Shown here: positions 1 to 10,705 of the stretch, piece after piece
Numbering within the stretch: the stretch's first letter is position 1
How the letters are laid out: every line of letters begins with the position of its first letter
Source of the DNA: Epiperipatus broadwayi
Taxonomy: Eukaryota; Onychophora; Udeonychophora; Euonychophora; Peripatidae
Assembly: GCA_028023455.1 (NCBI GenBank)
Contig: JAQFVV010012400.1
Location: 14,393,748 to 14,457,747 of the forward strand
Reading direction: 5' to 3'
Length of the DNA: 64,000 nt
Notes under the pieces: generated by a model
The model's database searches: none
What the model saw: the letters and a program-made list of their open reading frames with translations, nothing else
Told to the model about the DNA's origin: nothing
Translations under genes and position numbers: made by a program

Positions 1-984
1 TTAACTGTAGCATACAAAATAAACAAGTTTTTTTTTTTATCTCGCTTCTGCAAATTTGGAAACTTGCCATTTTTTTTTTAATTGAAAAACCAGACCTATT
101 TTTGTTTTTATTTTAAATACAGTATATAAGTTTCATTCACCGCTTTTTTTTTACTTAAATATATAAGTTGTACCCTATTCCATTACAGATCTCATTTGCA
201 TAAATTTGATTTTATTAAAAATACTTACGGAACAGTCACGCCCGAGTACGTTATATATTTGATCAGCAATAAAAATCATTTACGTGTGATTAAAATTATT
301 AGTGCATTATTAAAAATATGTGTAGTTAATTAATTATAATAAACTTTCACTAACTTCACTTTTGTCTACGTAAACTTTAACGAAAAAAGTATGGGCATAT
401 TTAAGTAGAATATCTTCGAAGCTGTTTATTTTGACTTTTTTTTTTTTTAATTATTGTTAACTTGTATTTATTTCTTAATATAACATTAGGTTTATTTTCA
501 GGTGTGTGTGATTGCATATTTTTATCGCGCTATCTATACATTTATCGGAATATAATTTTTTTTTGTTTGTTTAAATATTTTTATTAACGTTAAACAAATA
601 TTGCTATAAATATATTTTATATTGGATAGCAGTTTTTGTTGTTTTTTTTTTAATCAAAAAAGTTTTCATGCAATGGTAATATGATTAAGAATAATAAACT
701 GCTTAATCGTGGTTGTTGAGTCTTGATGTTATTTGTATATATAGTGTTGAAGAGTACAGTTTCATTTATTTAATAAAAAAAATTGTAAAATGTCTTTTTA
801 AAATAAAAAAAAATGATTGATTGAAAAGTGAAATTAAGAAGTTCGGCAAATTATGACAAAAAGTGTTTACTAAGAACTTAAAAATATGGAAATATTTTTA
901 TGCAGTAGTGTATGTTTAAAATAACGATTTATATATTATAGTGCAATATAACATTTTCTATATGTTTTTCTGAAAAATTGGGAC
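1..984. other. AT-rich non-coding DNA, no gene seen
   Basis: Mostly T-tracts and A-tracts with scattered short AT motifs. I see no open frame of note, no splice-flanked coding block and no recognisable repeat. It may be intron of the gene whose exons lie at 15830 and 40028, or upstream of it. Confidence 0.5.
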
Positions 985-2340
985 AATGACATTTTACTTG
1001 TAATTAAATGATTTTAGAAAAATTTAAATTTTCTGTATATTTTTCCAAATGCATTCAACTGTTAGTAATAATGTACAGAATCATAGTAGAAAACAAAGTA
1101 TGGGTACTGAATTTAAGTTGACACTTTAATTAAACAACTAGGCTATTTCTCTAAGGCAACAACAATTAATAGAAATTTTATATACTTAACTATGAGAGTT
1201 ATTCTGATTTAGAGCAAGATTAATGAATAGTTTCCAAACAATAGATTATCACACTGTGTTTACTAAGGGTGTTATTTGACATTGTTAGATGAGCACCTTC
1301 TTTGTTTTGTTTTGTTTTTTTACTTTTCCTCTTTATCCTGTGTTCTTGTATTTTTCTGATTGAACATGTACTCATTGGTATATGCATGGCCTCTTATATT
1401 AGACAATTTTTTTTTTCCTGTCTAATCATTACTTTGTGTTTTTTTAATTATTTTTGAATGGATCATTTTGTTTTGCTGATATATATGTTCTTCCACATAC
1501 AATTAGTATTTTATAATGCAGTTCTTGTTTTTCAATACTTCAAGGTTAATTTTTGTAGAAGTTAGGGTTCTTTGCACTGTGCTATTGCTTTGAAAAGCTG
1601 TTCTGATATTATATTTATTACAGATTTTCTTAATTTTGCCTGCTATTCCTGGTAGGTATGGATACACTATATTTTCTTTTATTGTTTTTTCCCCCTTGAT
1701 GTATCTTTTTGTTGTCTCTTAAGATTTTTTTTTAATGATAGCTGATGGATCATCAGTCTTTATGACAGTCTGTTTTGTGGTAAACTTTTTCCAAGTCACT
1801 GTATAATTCCACCTTCTGCTATGATTGAATATATGTGCTAAATATTTTACTGTGCGAAGGGATAATAATAATTTTGATTTTACTGTGAATAAAATCTTGC
1901 AAGAGCATCTAAAAATGCCATTTATTCTAATTGTGAATTTAATTTAAGGGAGTATGTTATTAATGTGTGTACAGAATGTTTATAATAATCCTTTATCATG
2001 TGGCATATGACAAATGCATTATCAACATAATAAAGCCAGGGTATTGGTGGAAATTGAGTCATGTTTAAGATTTTTTCCATGTAAGTGTTGCCAATCAAAT
2101 GTGATTTTATTGGAAGAATTCTGTGTTGTATTGAAAGTATGTTGTTATGTATAATGTTAAGAATTACATTATACTATCATAGGGGAAATTGTTCTAATTT
2201 TGCAAACTATTATCCTTATTTACTCTTTGTCTTGTAAAAGACAATGCTTCTTCACTGATTATTTATGAATAAACTTTTCACATAGAGCTTATTAACATTT
2301 AAGATTTTTATATCTGTGGCATATAATTACAATTCTTTAT
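985..2340 (-). mobile_element. Penelope-like retroelement copy 1 (decayed)
   Basis: Diverged copy of the element at 3086-4565, aligning along its length on the same strand. Shared blocks include the 3' tail near 1000-1065, a degenerate tRNA-like stretch near 1100-1165, the endonuclease zone around 1270-1500, and the reverse-transcriptase zone around 2000-2270. Read on the minus strand, the protein-level identity comes from copy 3, which has the Penelope RT block; here stops and frameshifts break every domain. It meets copy 2 head to head at about 2340-2380. Boundaries are approximate because they rest on visual alignment. Confidence 0.7.
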
Positions 2341-2379
2341 TAGATTTTTACTCTATGGAGTAAATCAACAACGTGGAAA

Positions 2380-3085
2380 TAGAAAGAGGTGACATTTTGG
2401 TAAACTAGAAAGTTTCTTCATAAATATACCCAATAATGAAATATCTATTGTAAGAAAAAGCTTGAATGAGGTAATAGTTTACAAAGAGAAAAACTTTTTA
2501 TTGATAGTGTAACGAATCTTTTAACATTCTGCTTAACAACAACACCCTTTCAACACAATACAGAATCCTTCCAACAAAATCAATGGATAGCTATGAATTC
2601 ACCCCAGTCACTTCTAGTTATAAACATTGTATGGGACAATTCACAGGCTTAAATACTACTTCATTTTTATTAAAAGTCTGGCTTTTTCTGTGTCAATGCT
2701 ACATTCATTATATATGGTCATGTGGTGAAACAATACTATAAATATTCTGGATGTATATCAATAACATATCTTTTTAATTAAATTCATAATACAATTAGAA
2801 CTAGAACAAAAATTAGCATTCTTAAATGTTCCTGTGACAAGACTTCATGGCAAAATCAAAACTATAGTTTACAGAAAACACACATTATAGTAGCACAAAT
2901 AAAAAAATGGAGTTTTACTATCATTATTAAACAAATCAGCTGAAGTTTATTTGGAAACCAATAACTTGAAAACAGAAAAGTCCAACATAGAACAGATTTT
3001 TATAAAGAATTACTTCCCATTACTTATCCTTAAGCAACAAAAAGAAATATTAAAAGAAAAACAATAAAGATACTATAAAGTATCC
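2380..3085 (+). mobile_element. Penelope-like retroelement copy 2 (RT fragment)
   Basis: Opposite orientation to its neighbours. Translation around 2560-2960 across frames follows the Penelope RT: a block like FQ.N.ESFQQNQ, then a KVWL motif at about 2677-2690, and further on a stretch aligning with the LHGKIKT block of copy 3 (2850-2870). The catalytic YVDD box just after KVWL is ruined; the corresponding codons read roughly V-N-A-T, so both aspartates are not preserved and the enzyme is dead. The 5' part (2385-2510) aligns with the reverse complement of 4390-4520. The 3' tail is absent, so it is truncated at both ends. Confidence 0.7.
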
Positions 3086-4565
3086 ATTGTATTTTTATAT
3101 TTGACTATTTCCATCATCTAATATGAGTATTGAATGTCTTTAGAAAAATTTAACTTTATTTGAATACTCCAATACATTCAGCTGTTAATAATCCACATCA
3201 AACAGGTTAGTATATGCACAATGTTTTGAGAGGTATTGTTTTCCTCTCTTCAGGTTGCTTGACAGCACCAGCATGGGAGTCGAACCTGGACCCTTAGATT
3301 CTTGAGTATTGAATTTTAAGGTAATGCTCTAACCAACAGCCATTCTGCCAAAGGCAATAATCAGTAGAAATTTCATATACTTATCTATGAGGTTCCTCCT
3401 GATTTCTTCACTTTTTCCTAAGAGCAAGATTGATTAGTGGTTTCTGTACATTATGTATAGTTACACTAGGTTGGCTTATAGGATTGTTTGCCATTGTCAT
3501 GTGAGCAGTTTCTTTAAATTTTCCTCTTTGTACCTTTTTTCTCTATCCAATATCTTTGTATTTTCCCAATTGTACATATGTTCATTGGCATATACATGGC
3601 CTGCCACCTTAGACACATCTTTTTTCTCTCTTCTAATCATCAGTTTATATTCTTGCAAGTGCTTTTCAGTGGGATGACTGGTCTCACAAATATATACTCT
3701 TTCACATTCATATGGTATTTCATAGATACAGTTTTTTTTCTTTTCAGCATTTCAAGTTTAGACTTTGTAGATGTTAGAATTCCTCTTAATGTAATATGGC
3801 TCTGGAAAGCTGTTCTGATGTCATATTGATTGCAGATTTTACTTAATTTGTCTGCTATTTTTGGAATGTATGGGTATACTACAGTACCAATAATTTTTTC
3901 TCTTGATGGTTCTTTTCATTGTCTATTTAAGGTGGATAACCATTTTTCATAAGAGTTTGTTCTATATAGATCTTTTCTTTTTCTAAATTGCTGGTTTTTG
4001 AACAAACTTCTTTTACTTGTTCCATCCATAATGATAATATAACTCCATGTTTTGTGTTTCTGGCATGAGTTGATGTATAGGCTAGGAATTTTCCTGTATA
4101 TGTGGGTTTTCAATAAACTAGTTTTGATTTTGCCGTGAAGGAGTCTTGTCACAAGAGCGTATAAGAATACCAATTTTTGTTCTTGTTCTGATTCTATTGT
4201 GAATTAACGAAGCCAAACTTTAGGTGGATATGGGGTAGTTTTTATGGCTCTGGTTTCAAGTTCTTCCATGTAAATATTGCTATTCAGGGGTGGCAATGGT
4301 GATCCCATAGGCATTCCTTGATTTTGTTGGAAGAATTCTGAGCTGTATTGAAAGTAGGCTGTTTTTATGCGGAAATTTTAATAGTTCCATTATACTATCA
4401 ATAGGAAGAACTGTTCTGGTTTGTAAACTATTATCGCCATTTAATCTTTTCCTTACAATAGATAATGCTTCTTCAAATTGTCCATTGTGAATAAACTTTC
4501 ATCAAATCTTACCAGTTTGTTAGTTCTTTCAATTTTTATGTTCTTGATTAATTCTTCAAAGTATC
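3086..4565 (-). mobile_element. Penelope-like retroelement copy 3 with RT and GIY-YIG remains
   Basis: Best-preserved copy. On the minus strand 4265-4375 translates to a clear Penelope RT block containing QGMPMGSPLPPLNSNIYMEE, the MGSPLSP..ANIYME signature of the family. Next comes KTTPYPPKVWLR, which in the family leads into YVDD; here the catalytic box and its surroundings are deleted. Then follow the LHGKIKTSLLKTHIYRK block (about 4070-4150) and YPYIPKIADKLSKICNQ (3835-3880). A GIY-YIG endonuclease relic follows, with YEIPYECERVYICET (near 3660-3720; the usual YIGET has lost its Gly). The 3' region holds a tRNA-like module (3268-3350) and a tail ending near 3090. Penelope-like elements couple this RT to a GIY-YIG nuclease. 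Not functional. Confidence 0.85.
3268..3350 (-). repeat. tRNA-like module in the Penelope 3' region
   Basis: On the minus strand this reads as a tRNA-like Pol III promoter. The box A region is GGCTGTTGGTTAGAGCATT and an exact box B, GGTTCGACTCC, lies at 3276-3286. The anticodon-arm region is AT-rich and does not give a clean cloverleaf. The same module is recognisable, more decayed, in copies 1 (about 1100-1165) and 4 (about 5080-5190), and its 3' half in the ORF-less repeat at 8072. It is therefore ancestral to this element family rather than a chance insertion into one copy. Confidence 0.65.
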
Positions 4566-4569
4566 TAGA

Positions 4570-5325
4570 ATCCATGACAAAGGACTGGATCTTGTATGCC
4601 AAAGGACTTAGGTAAATCCATACATACCAGGAATAGCAGGCATACTAAAGAAAATCTGCAATCAGTATACTATTAAAACAATTTTACAAAGTCATAAAAC
4701 ATTGCAAAACATTCTAATCTCCGCAAAACCAAACTTTGAAATGCTGGGGGGGGGTGCATCTATGAAATATCATGTGAATGTGAAAAATATTGAAACTAAC
4801 TCTCCATCAAAAAATTATTAAAAGAACATAAAATATACATATCTAAAACAGTAAACTATACATATACCAATGAATATATGTTTAATTGGGAAACACAAAA
4901 ATATTTGGTGGAGAAGAGGAAAAAAAAAAATTTTTTTTTTTTAAACTACTTCATGATAATGACAAATACCTTCATAAAATCCATAATGTTTGGAAACCAT
5001 TCATTAAAACTTGCTCTTAAAAAAAAAAAAATTAGAGAAATTAGGAGGTCTTCCTAGATATGAATATAAAATTTCTACTGCCTGTTGTCTTTGATAGAAT
5101 TGTCTAGTTAGTTAAGCACCATATTAAATTCAGTATTTTAAAGGCTGTCTGTTTAAATGCTATACTATTATTTTAACTGGTCAAACCAGCAACACCAAGA
5201 GAGAAGAATAGTATTTCTTGGAACATTATGTTGTATATTAATCTGTGTGTTATTACTAACAGTTGAATGTATTTGGACAAGTTCAAATTTTAATTTACAT
5301 AAAAACTTTCTAACAAAGTAAATGA
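4570..5325 (+). mobile_element. Penelope-like retroelement copy 4 (3' half)
   Basis: Begins head to head with copy 3. Positions 4620-4745 translate to IPGIAGILKKICNQYTIK followed by TILQSHKTLQNILIS, a strong match to the post-catalytic region of Penelope RTs (I.G.SE.I.....YNI.T.F....TLR..L). It continues into a GIY-YIG relic at 4758-4920 (YEISCECEKY, then LLKEHK after stop codons and a frame change). The tRNA-like module is at about 5080-5190 and the common 3' tail (TTACTAACAGTTGAATG) at about 5250-5270. It is 5'-truncated and carries G8, A11/T12 homopolymers and several stops. Confidence 0.8.
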
Positions 5326-7879
5326 TGGAAATAATCTAACATATAACTAATTACAAATATATATATATATATAAATGATAATATATTGCATATAATGTAT
5401 TTAAATATTTTGCTATTTAAACCCATTAATTAGTCATCAATTTCTAATACTGCTTCAATATTATAATAAAAGTATAATATTCCCTGATGCTTTTGATAAT
5501 ATTTCAAAGATCATTTGCTTCACTAATAGACTAGAAAATATTAATGGGAGTGATGGTCAAGTTCAATTGGGTATTTAGGAACCAAAAATTAACCTGTACT
5601 ATTATAGCAGCAGTACTTGACAGATTGCTAAATAAATTGTTTCTGAAGGAATTTGCCATGATTAGTAGATAATGCAATGTCTTATGATATTCAATTAGCC
5701 CTTTGATATTAATTGTTAATTGAAATTTTGGTTATTTTAGCTAGAAGACAAAGATCCCAAAGTAATATGATATACTTTAATGTTTTTAATTTGTGTTTGT
5801 CATATACTTATGATTCTATGATATATCTTTATTTTTATCATTATTTGGGCTCTTAAATTCAGAATGGAACTGCTATCTCAGATTAAAAGATATTCTATCT
5901 CATTGTAAATAACAGATGTGACATCTATATTCACTTGAAATTATTTGTATATACATTATTGGTATATTTAGTTTTGCATATCTAGTTGTATTTGTACCCT
6001 GAAATTGATATAAATTGAACAAGAGATTTTAATAAAATAGATAAATTAAGTTTATATATATATATTCAGTAAATAAAATAATGTACAAAAATAAGTTGAC
6101 ATTTTATTATCAGATGTATAACAATAAATCTTTTAAACAACTTTGGAAAGTTGCTTAATTATGTTTACCTTGATCTAGAATTAGGTATGTAACATAAGAT
6201 GTATAGCAAAATATTGATTTTTTTTTTTTATCATTACAGAGTGTCCATCTTAACATTAGCATCAAAAAAAATATTAAAATTTATATAGAACTTTATTGAT
6301 TTTGTCATCTAAAATTAAATCTCATCCACTACTTCATTTGCAGTGATGTGTTTATTGCAAAGATACATGCCAATATTAGTTGAGATTAAAAAGCAAATTT
6401 TTTAATTCATCTTAAAAGAATTGTACACACTTATGCATAAGAAATTTAAATGGAAGTTAACTAATCAGTTGTTATAGATTTACACTGGCTATTGTAGATG
6501 TTGTAAAGCATCAGATTGGATTTCAAAAAAATATTGAAATTTTCACTTTATAATTAATGCAAAACCATATCATTCTTTGCAGACTTCTAATTCTCTCAAA
6601 TTTTTACAAAATTTTAATGATTTAGAGAAAATGAAATTAATACTGGATCATAATTTTAAAAAACAAAACATCTACACATCACAAAAAATATAATAAATCA
6701 CCTAATCATTTATTCCAAAAAATATGAAAGTATCAAAATTAACTAGACTTTTGTATTGCATTTAAACTTTTTCTGTCAGTAAATTATATTGTTAAAAAAA
6801 GAACTGATTATAAAACAACTTTATTATATTGTCATGTTAGCTTAAGCAATTGTTTCATAAAAGTTAGTTTAAATTCTCTGCTTGGGCAAAGATTTTGAGA
6901 AAAATCTGCCATCGTTCTCAATAAGAAAGTATTCACTTGCTCAGGCTCATCTATGTAAATTCTATGTGTATCTTTACAGTGTAACTCCAAACATGCTGAT
7001 CTATATACTGCAACTATGGGAATATCCAAACAGTTCTCTTAATGCAAACTTGCCATGGACTTCAAATGTCAATGGAAATTTCAGATTTATATTTATGATA
7101 TTCAGAAAACTACAAGTGTCAACATCTGTTTGGTATACAAACTTATATTGAAACTACCCAAAAATTGCCATGACTGATTAGCAAAGATAATAAAAATATA
7201 AAAAAAGTACAGCTTGATGTCCAAAATGTTATTGACGATAACAACCTCAACTATTTCTATTGCAGGATATTTCTTAGAACCATCTACACCCATATACAAT
7301 AATCGTAATATATTGCTCCGTAAAATTTCCCACATTTCCTTTTTAGGATTACCACAGATGACCCATTATGAAGGCAAGCTAAAATTGGAATTATATCTTT
7401 TAGTTTTCAGCTTAGCATTAAAAAAAATGTCAAAAGCCTCAATAATTTTTCGAGACTTAACAATTATTATTATTTTTAAAAATAAACTCATTTGATAATC
7501 AAGGTTGCTAATTAAAATTCAAGCTAATATTTTTTTAATCACAATATTTATTTATCATATCTTTATAACTAATGTTTATTTATGTATCATCTTACAATTG
7601 ATAGGCTTTTTTATTTTTAATTCTGCTACTCATTATTTTAGAAGAAAAATCTTTTCAGACTTTTGTTTAATTTTATTAAATTAAATGTTTTACAATAAAA
7701 TGCAGGATTGCCAAAATACCAATATTTATTGACTTAACATTGTATCTAATAGATAACCATTATAAACTATGTATTTAATTATAATCTCAACAGATATATC
7801 AATTCATTTCTAACAATATATCTTCAATTTTTCACTAATAGCTTTTTGTTATATTGTTTTCCTGAAGGTTTGTGATGAT
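5326..7879. other. AT-rich DNA, no recognised gene
   Basis: Contains AT microsatellite at 5358-5374 and 6051-6066 and a region at 6830-7500 that is open for 60-90 codons on both strands. The translations there do not match any family I recognise, and there are no flanking splice sites of good quality. It may be an eroded transposon, but I cannot support a call. Confidence 0.4.
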
Positions 7880-8067
7880 GGTGTTTTAGTTGTATTTTTA
7901 TATTGGATTATTTCAATCATCTAATATGAGTATTGAATGTCTTTAGAAAAATTTAACTTTTATTTAAATATTCCCAATACATCCAACTGTTAGTAATGGC
8001 ACATTAAACAGATTAGTATATGCATAACATTTCAAGAGATATTATTCTCCCTTCTTCAGGTGTTGCT
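7880..8067 (-). repeat. Penelope 3'-tail repeat, left arm (inverted)
   Basis: Matches the 3' tail of the Penelope cluster (compare 3090-3260). The minus strand holds the sequence from about CAACACCTGAAG to the terminal TATAAAAATACAAC. No RT or nuclease is attached. It is paired head to head with the + strand copy starting at 8072, making a large imperfect inverted repeat. Confidence 0.65.
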
Positions 8068-8071
8068 GGCC

Positions 8072-8335
8072 TGAAAATTCAATACTCAAGAATCTAAGAA
8101 TCCAGGTTCAAATCCCATGTGAGTACTGTCACTGATCATTCAGTAAAATCTGAAGAAGAGGGGACAATAATAATGCCTCTCAAAACTTTGTGCATATACT
8201 AACCTGTTTGATGTGCTATTACTAACATTTTAATGTATTTGGAATATTTCAATAAAAGTTAAATTTTTCTAAAGACATTCAATACTCATATTTTATGATG
8301 GAAATAGTACAATATAAAAACACAACTTTTTATTA
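8072..8335 (+). repeat. Penelope 3'-tail/tRNA-like repeat, right arm
   Basis: Starts inside the tRNA-like module (TTCAATACTCAAGAATCTAA, then a box-B-like AGGTTCAAATCCC at about 8103-8115). It continues through a GAGG...CCTC hairpin and ends with the shared tail (TTTTTCTAAAGACATTCAAT and TGATGGAAATAGT). There is no coding part. This is what a SINE with a Penelope-derived 3' end would look like, or a severely 5'-truncated Penelope copy. Confidence 0.6.
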
Positions 8336-10600
8336 TACATAGTTTTTTTAAGTAATACCTACTACTTTAAAACTTTTTAAGCAACAGCTAACATATGTCA
8401 ACATTAAATGAGCTTTTAAATTCCATCTACTTTCTTAAACTTCAACCCAGTTTGTTTGGAAGAATATGATAATCCATAATACTCATATTGAGTCATTATC
8501 TTTTTTTCACATGCTTAGGATCTCATTTGGCTTTCATTATGAAATCGTAATAACATTTTCTCTTCTGGAACTGAGATGTCTTTAAATAGCTGTTTAATCA
8601 AACTTCTACAATCAACTTCTAAAGAAAAAGATGCTAGATTGCAGTATCTATTCACTGGATATCTTTTATTCTTTATATGCTATGAAAATTCAAACTAACT
8701 ATTTCAAGTCAGGCCAATTGGGCCAGAAAAATATTTTTTAGTAATGCCATTATAAGCTAAATGACTTTAGAATTTTTAATAAAAGGTTCTCATTTCCAGT
8801 CCCAATTATCTTTTGGCTCTCAGCATATATATAAATGATATTTTTTGTGGGTTCATCCGTGTATGATGTTAATGTTAGTATATATTATGCTCATTTAAAA
8901 TGATCAAAAATACCTACACTTGTTTTATAGATGTTGATCTAGTGTCTGATTAGTAAGCAAGATTACTTGGATTCAAAACTTTTAAAATGTTGGAAATTTT
9001 TAAGTCTTTAATTTGAATAACAAATAAGAGTTAAAGTTAATCATTTGGTGGATACAGTGAATGCCATTGTTTACTGTGTGGCTATCATTCTTTCTGATGG
9101 GTATTCATAAAAATCAAAAGGTAAGAAATTATTGATTAAGATTTGGATTTTACAATTATGTTGTTTTTTTTCTATTGGTGGAACTTTAACATTGTTGTAA
9201 ATCAGTGTTTTTAGCACTTCTATAATCATTTTTATAATGTCACCCAATTGAAGATCAAAATCATATATGGATGAACCTGCAAAATATATCATTTATATCT
9301 GTAACCTATGAAAATCTTTGTATTTAACATATATAGATAATAATAGCATCTATTTTAGAAGTCACAAAGTAAACTCTAAATAAGGTCCAAAGGATATTAG
9401 ACAACAGTAAAAAAAATCAGACAGCATTTTTGTTTTTTGTTTTTTTTTTGTTGGTACAAGAAGTGATTTGCATTCTACCCATCTAATAAATAGGTATTCC
9501 GCTATTCATACTGAAAGTTTTGAAATTTTTAAATGTTCTAAGATTTTGAAAGTTAACCATTGAATTGAAAGCACCTGAAAAATCAAAGGGTAGGGAAATT
9601 TGTTAATTAAGTTATGGATTTTACAACAATATTCGTTTTAGTCAGTACTTATTTTGAAGCTTCTAGAATTGAATAAAAGTATATCACTAATGTCTATAAT
9701 ATAAATTGAGAAAAGCTGCGCTCTTAATGTTAGTATTTATTATGCTCATTTCAAATGATCAAAAATATCTATAAAATGTTTGAATAGCAAATAAGAGTTG
9801 TTGTTTTTTGTTGATATTCAATTCCCACATTTCACTTGCACGTACCTCAAAAATGGGTGTTTGTTTTTTCCACTTTATAAAAATAAAAAAGGTTTATTCA
9901 GCTTTAACTATGTTAATCATATCCGATTTAATTCACAATTAATAGATTTTTATTAATATATTTGTTTAAATGCAGAATGTAATTCAACAAGAAAATATTC
10001 ATTTGTCATAAAATTTAAGTGTATGTTTTTAATATATATGTTTGTATAATGACGAATCAAATGCAAAAATTTCTCCCCAGTCCATCGTTTTTCCTTTGCT
10101 CATCTTTTTCGTAGATATGACGTATTAAGTTTTATTACTAAAAGAATCTGTTAAATATATTTTTTAATTCAAATAAAATAATAAAAACTTTTAGTAAATA
10201 AGTACTTATTGAATGAATTTTAGGAAGGGCATGGAACGAAATGATCGAGTGTTGTTGATCGTCTGTAGTGCCCTACTGCCTAATTACCTCGCTTCAGGCA
10301 ACTTAACTTGCACGCACACGTACAGATTTATAAAACATAATTTAAATCAAATCCTGGGAGGTTAGCTTGACCTCATTAATAATTCATCATACCATATAAT
10401 AAATAAAACTAACTAGCTGAATCTTGACTGTTTATGTACTTAAAAAAAAAAATCATTTTATTGAACTTAAAGTTAATTTATGTAAAAAAAAAAACTTTTT
10501 AAAAAAAATTAATATTCAGTTTTTATTTTTTGTCCAGATAGTGAACATAAAAAATTGTAGTTCTGAAAATGAGCAGTTTAATGCAAAAAAAAATCAAATG
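8336..10600. other. AT-rich DNA with internally repeated blocks
   Basis: No gene recognised. Three blocks recur: about 8868-8920 again at 9724-9776 (ATGTTAGTAT, TTATGCTCATTT, AATGATCAAAAATA), a short one near 9010 again near 9785 (AACAAATAAGAGTT), and 9108-9155 again at 9573-9625 (AATCAAA, GGATTTTACAA). Block order differs between the two sets, so this is not a simple tandem duplication. A 73-codon minus-strand frame lies over 9071-9292 and its homologous block at 9575 is broken. A relatively GC-rich 100 bp lies at 10225-10325. Confidence 0.4.
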
Positions 10601-10611
10601 ATTTTATTGCT

Positions 10612-10705
10612 CGGGAGTTCAAAAAAAGTTCGAGCATCGGAAATGCCCGATCTGGAATCAGTTCAAGCACCTTAGACTCCGGCACTTTACCACTTCATTA
10701 AACTA
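10612..10705 (-). repeat. Possible tRNA-derived SINE fragment
   Basis: On the minus strand a box-A-like AAGTGGTAAAGTGCCGGAG is followed by TCTAAGGTGCTTGAACTGATT, similar in layout to a tRNA 5' half and T-arm but without an exact box B. The GC content is above the surroundings. A related box-A-like start occurs at about 12487 on the + strand. No TSD found. Confidence 0.35.

Noticed and set aside
6832-7495. Overlapping open frames on both strands
   Set aside because: No family match, no splice signals, AT-driven residues; could not be supported as a gene.
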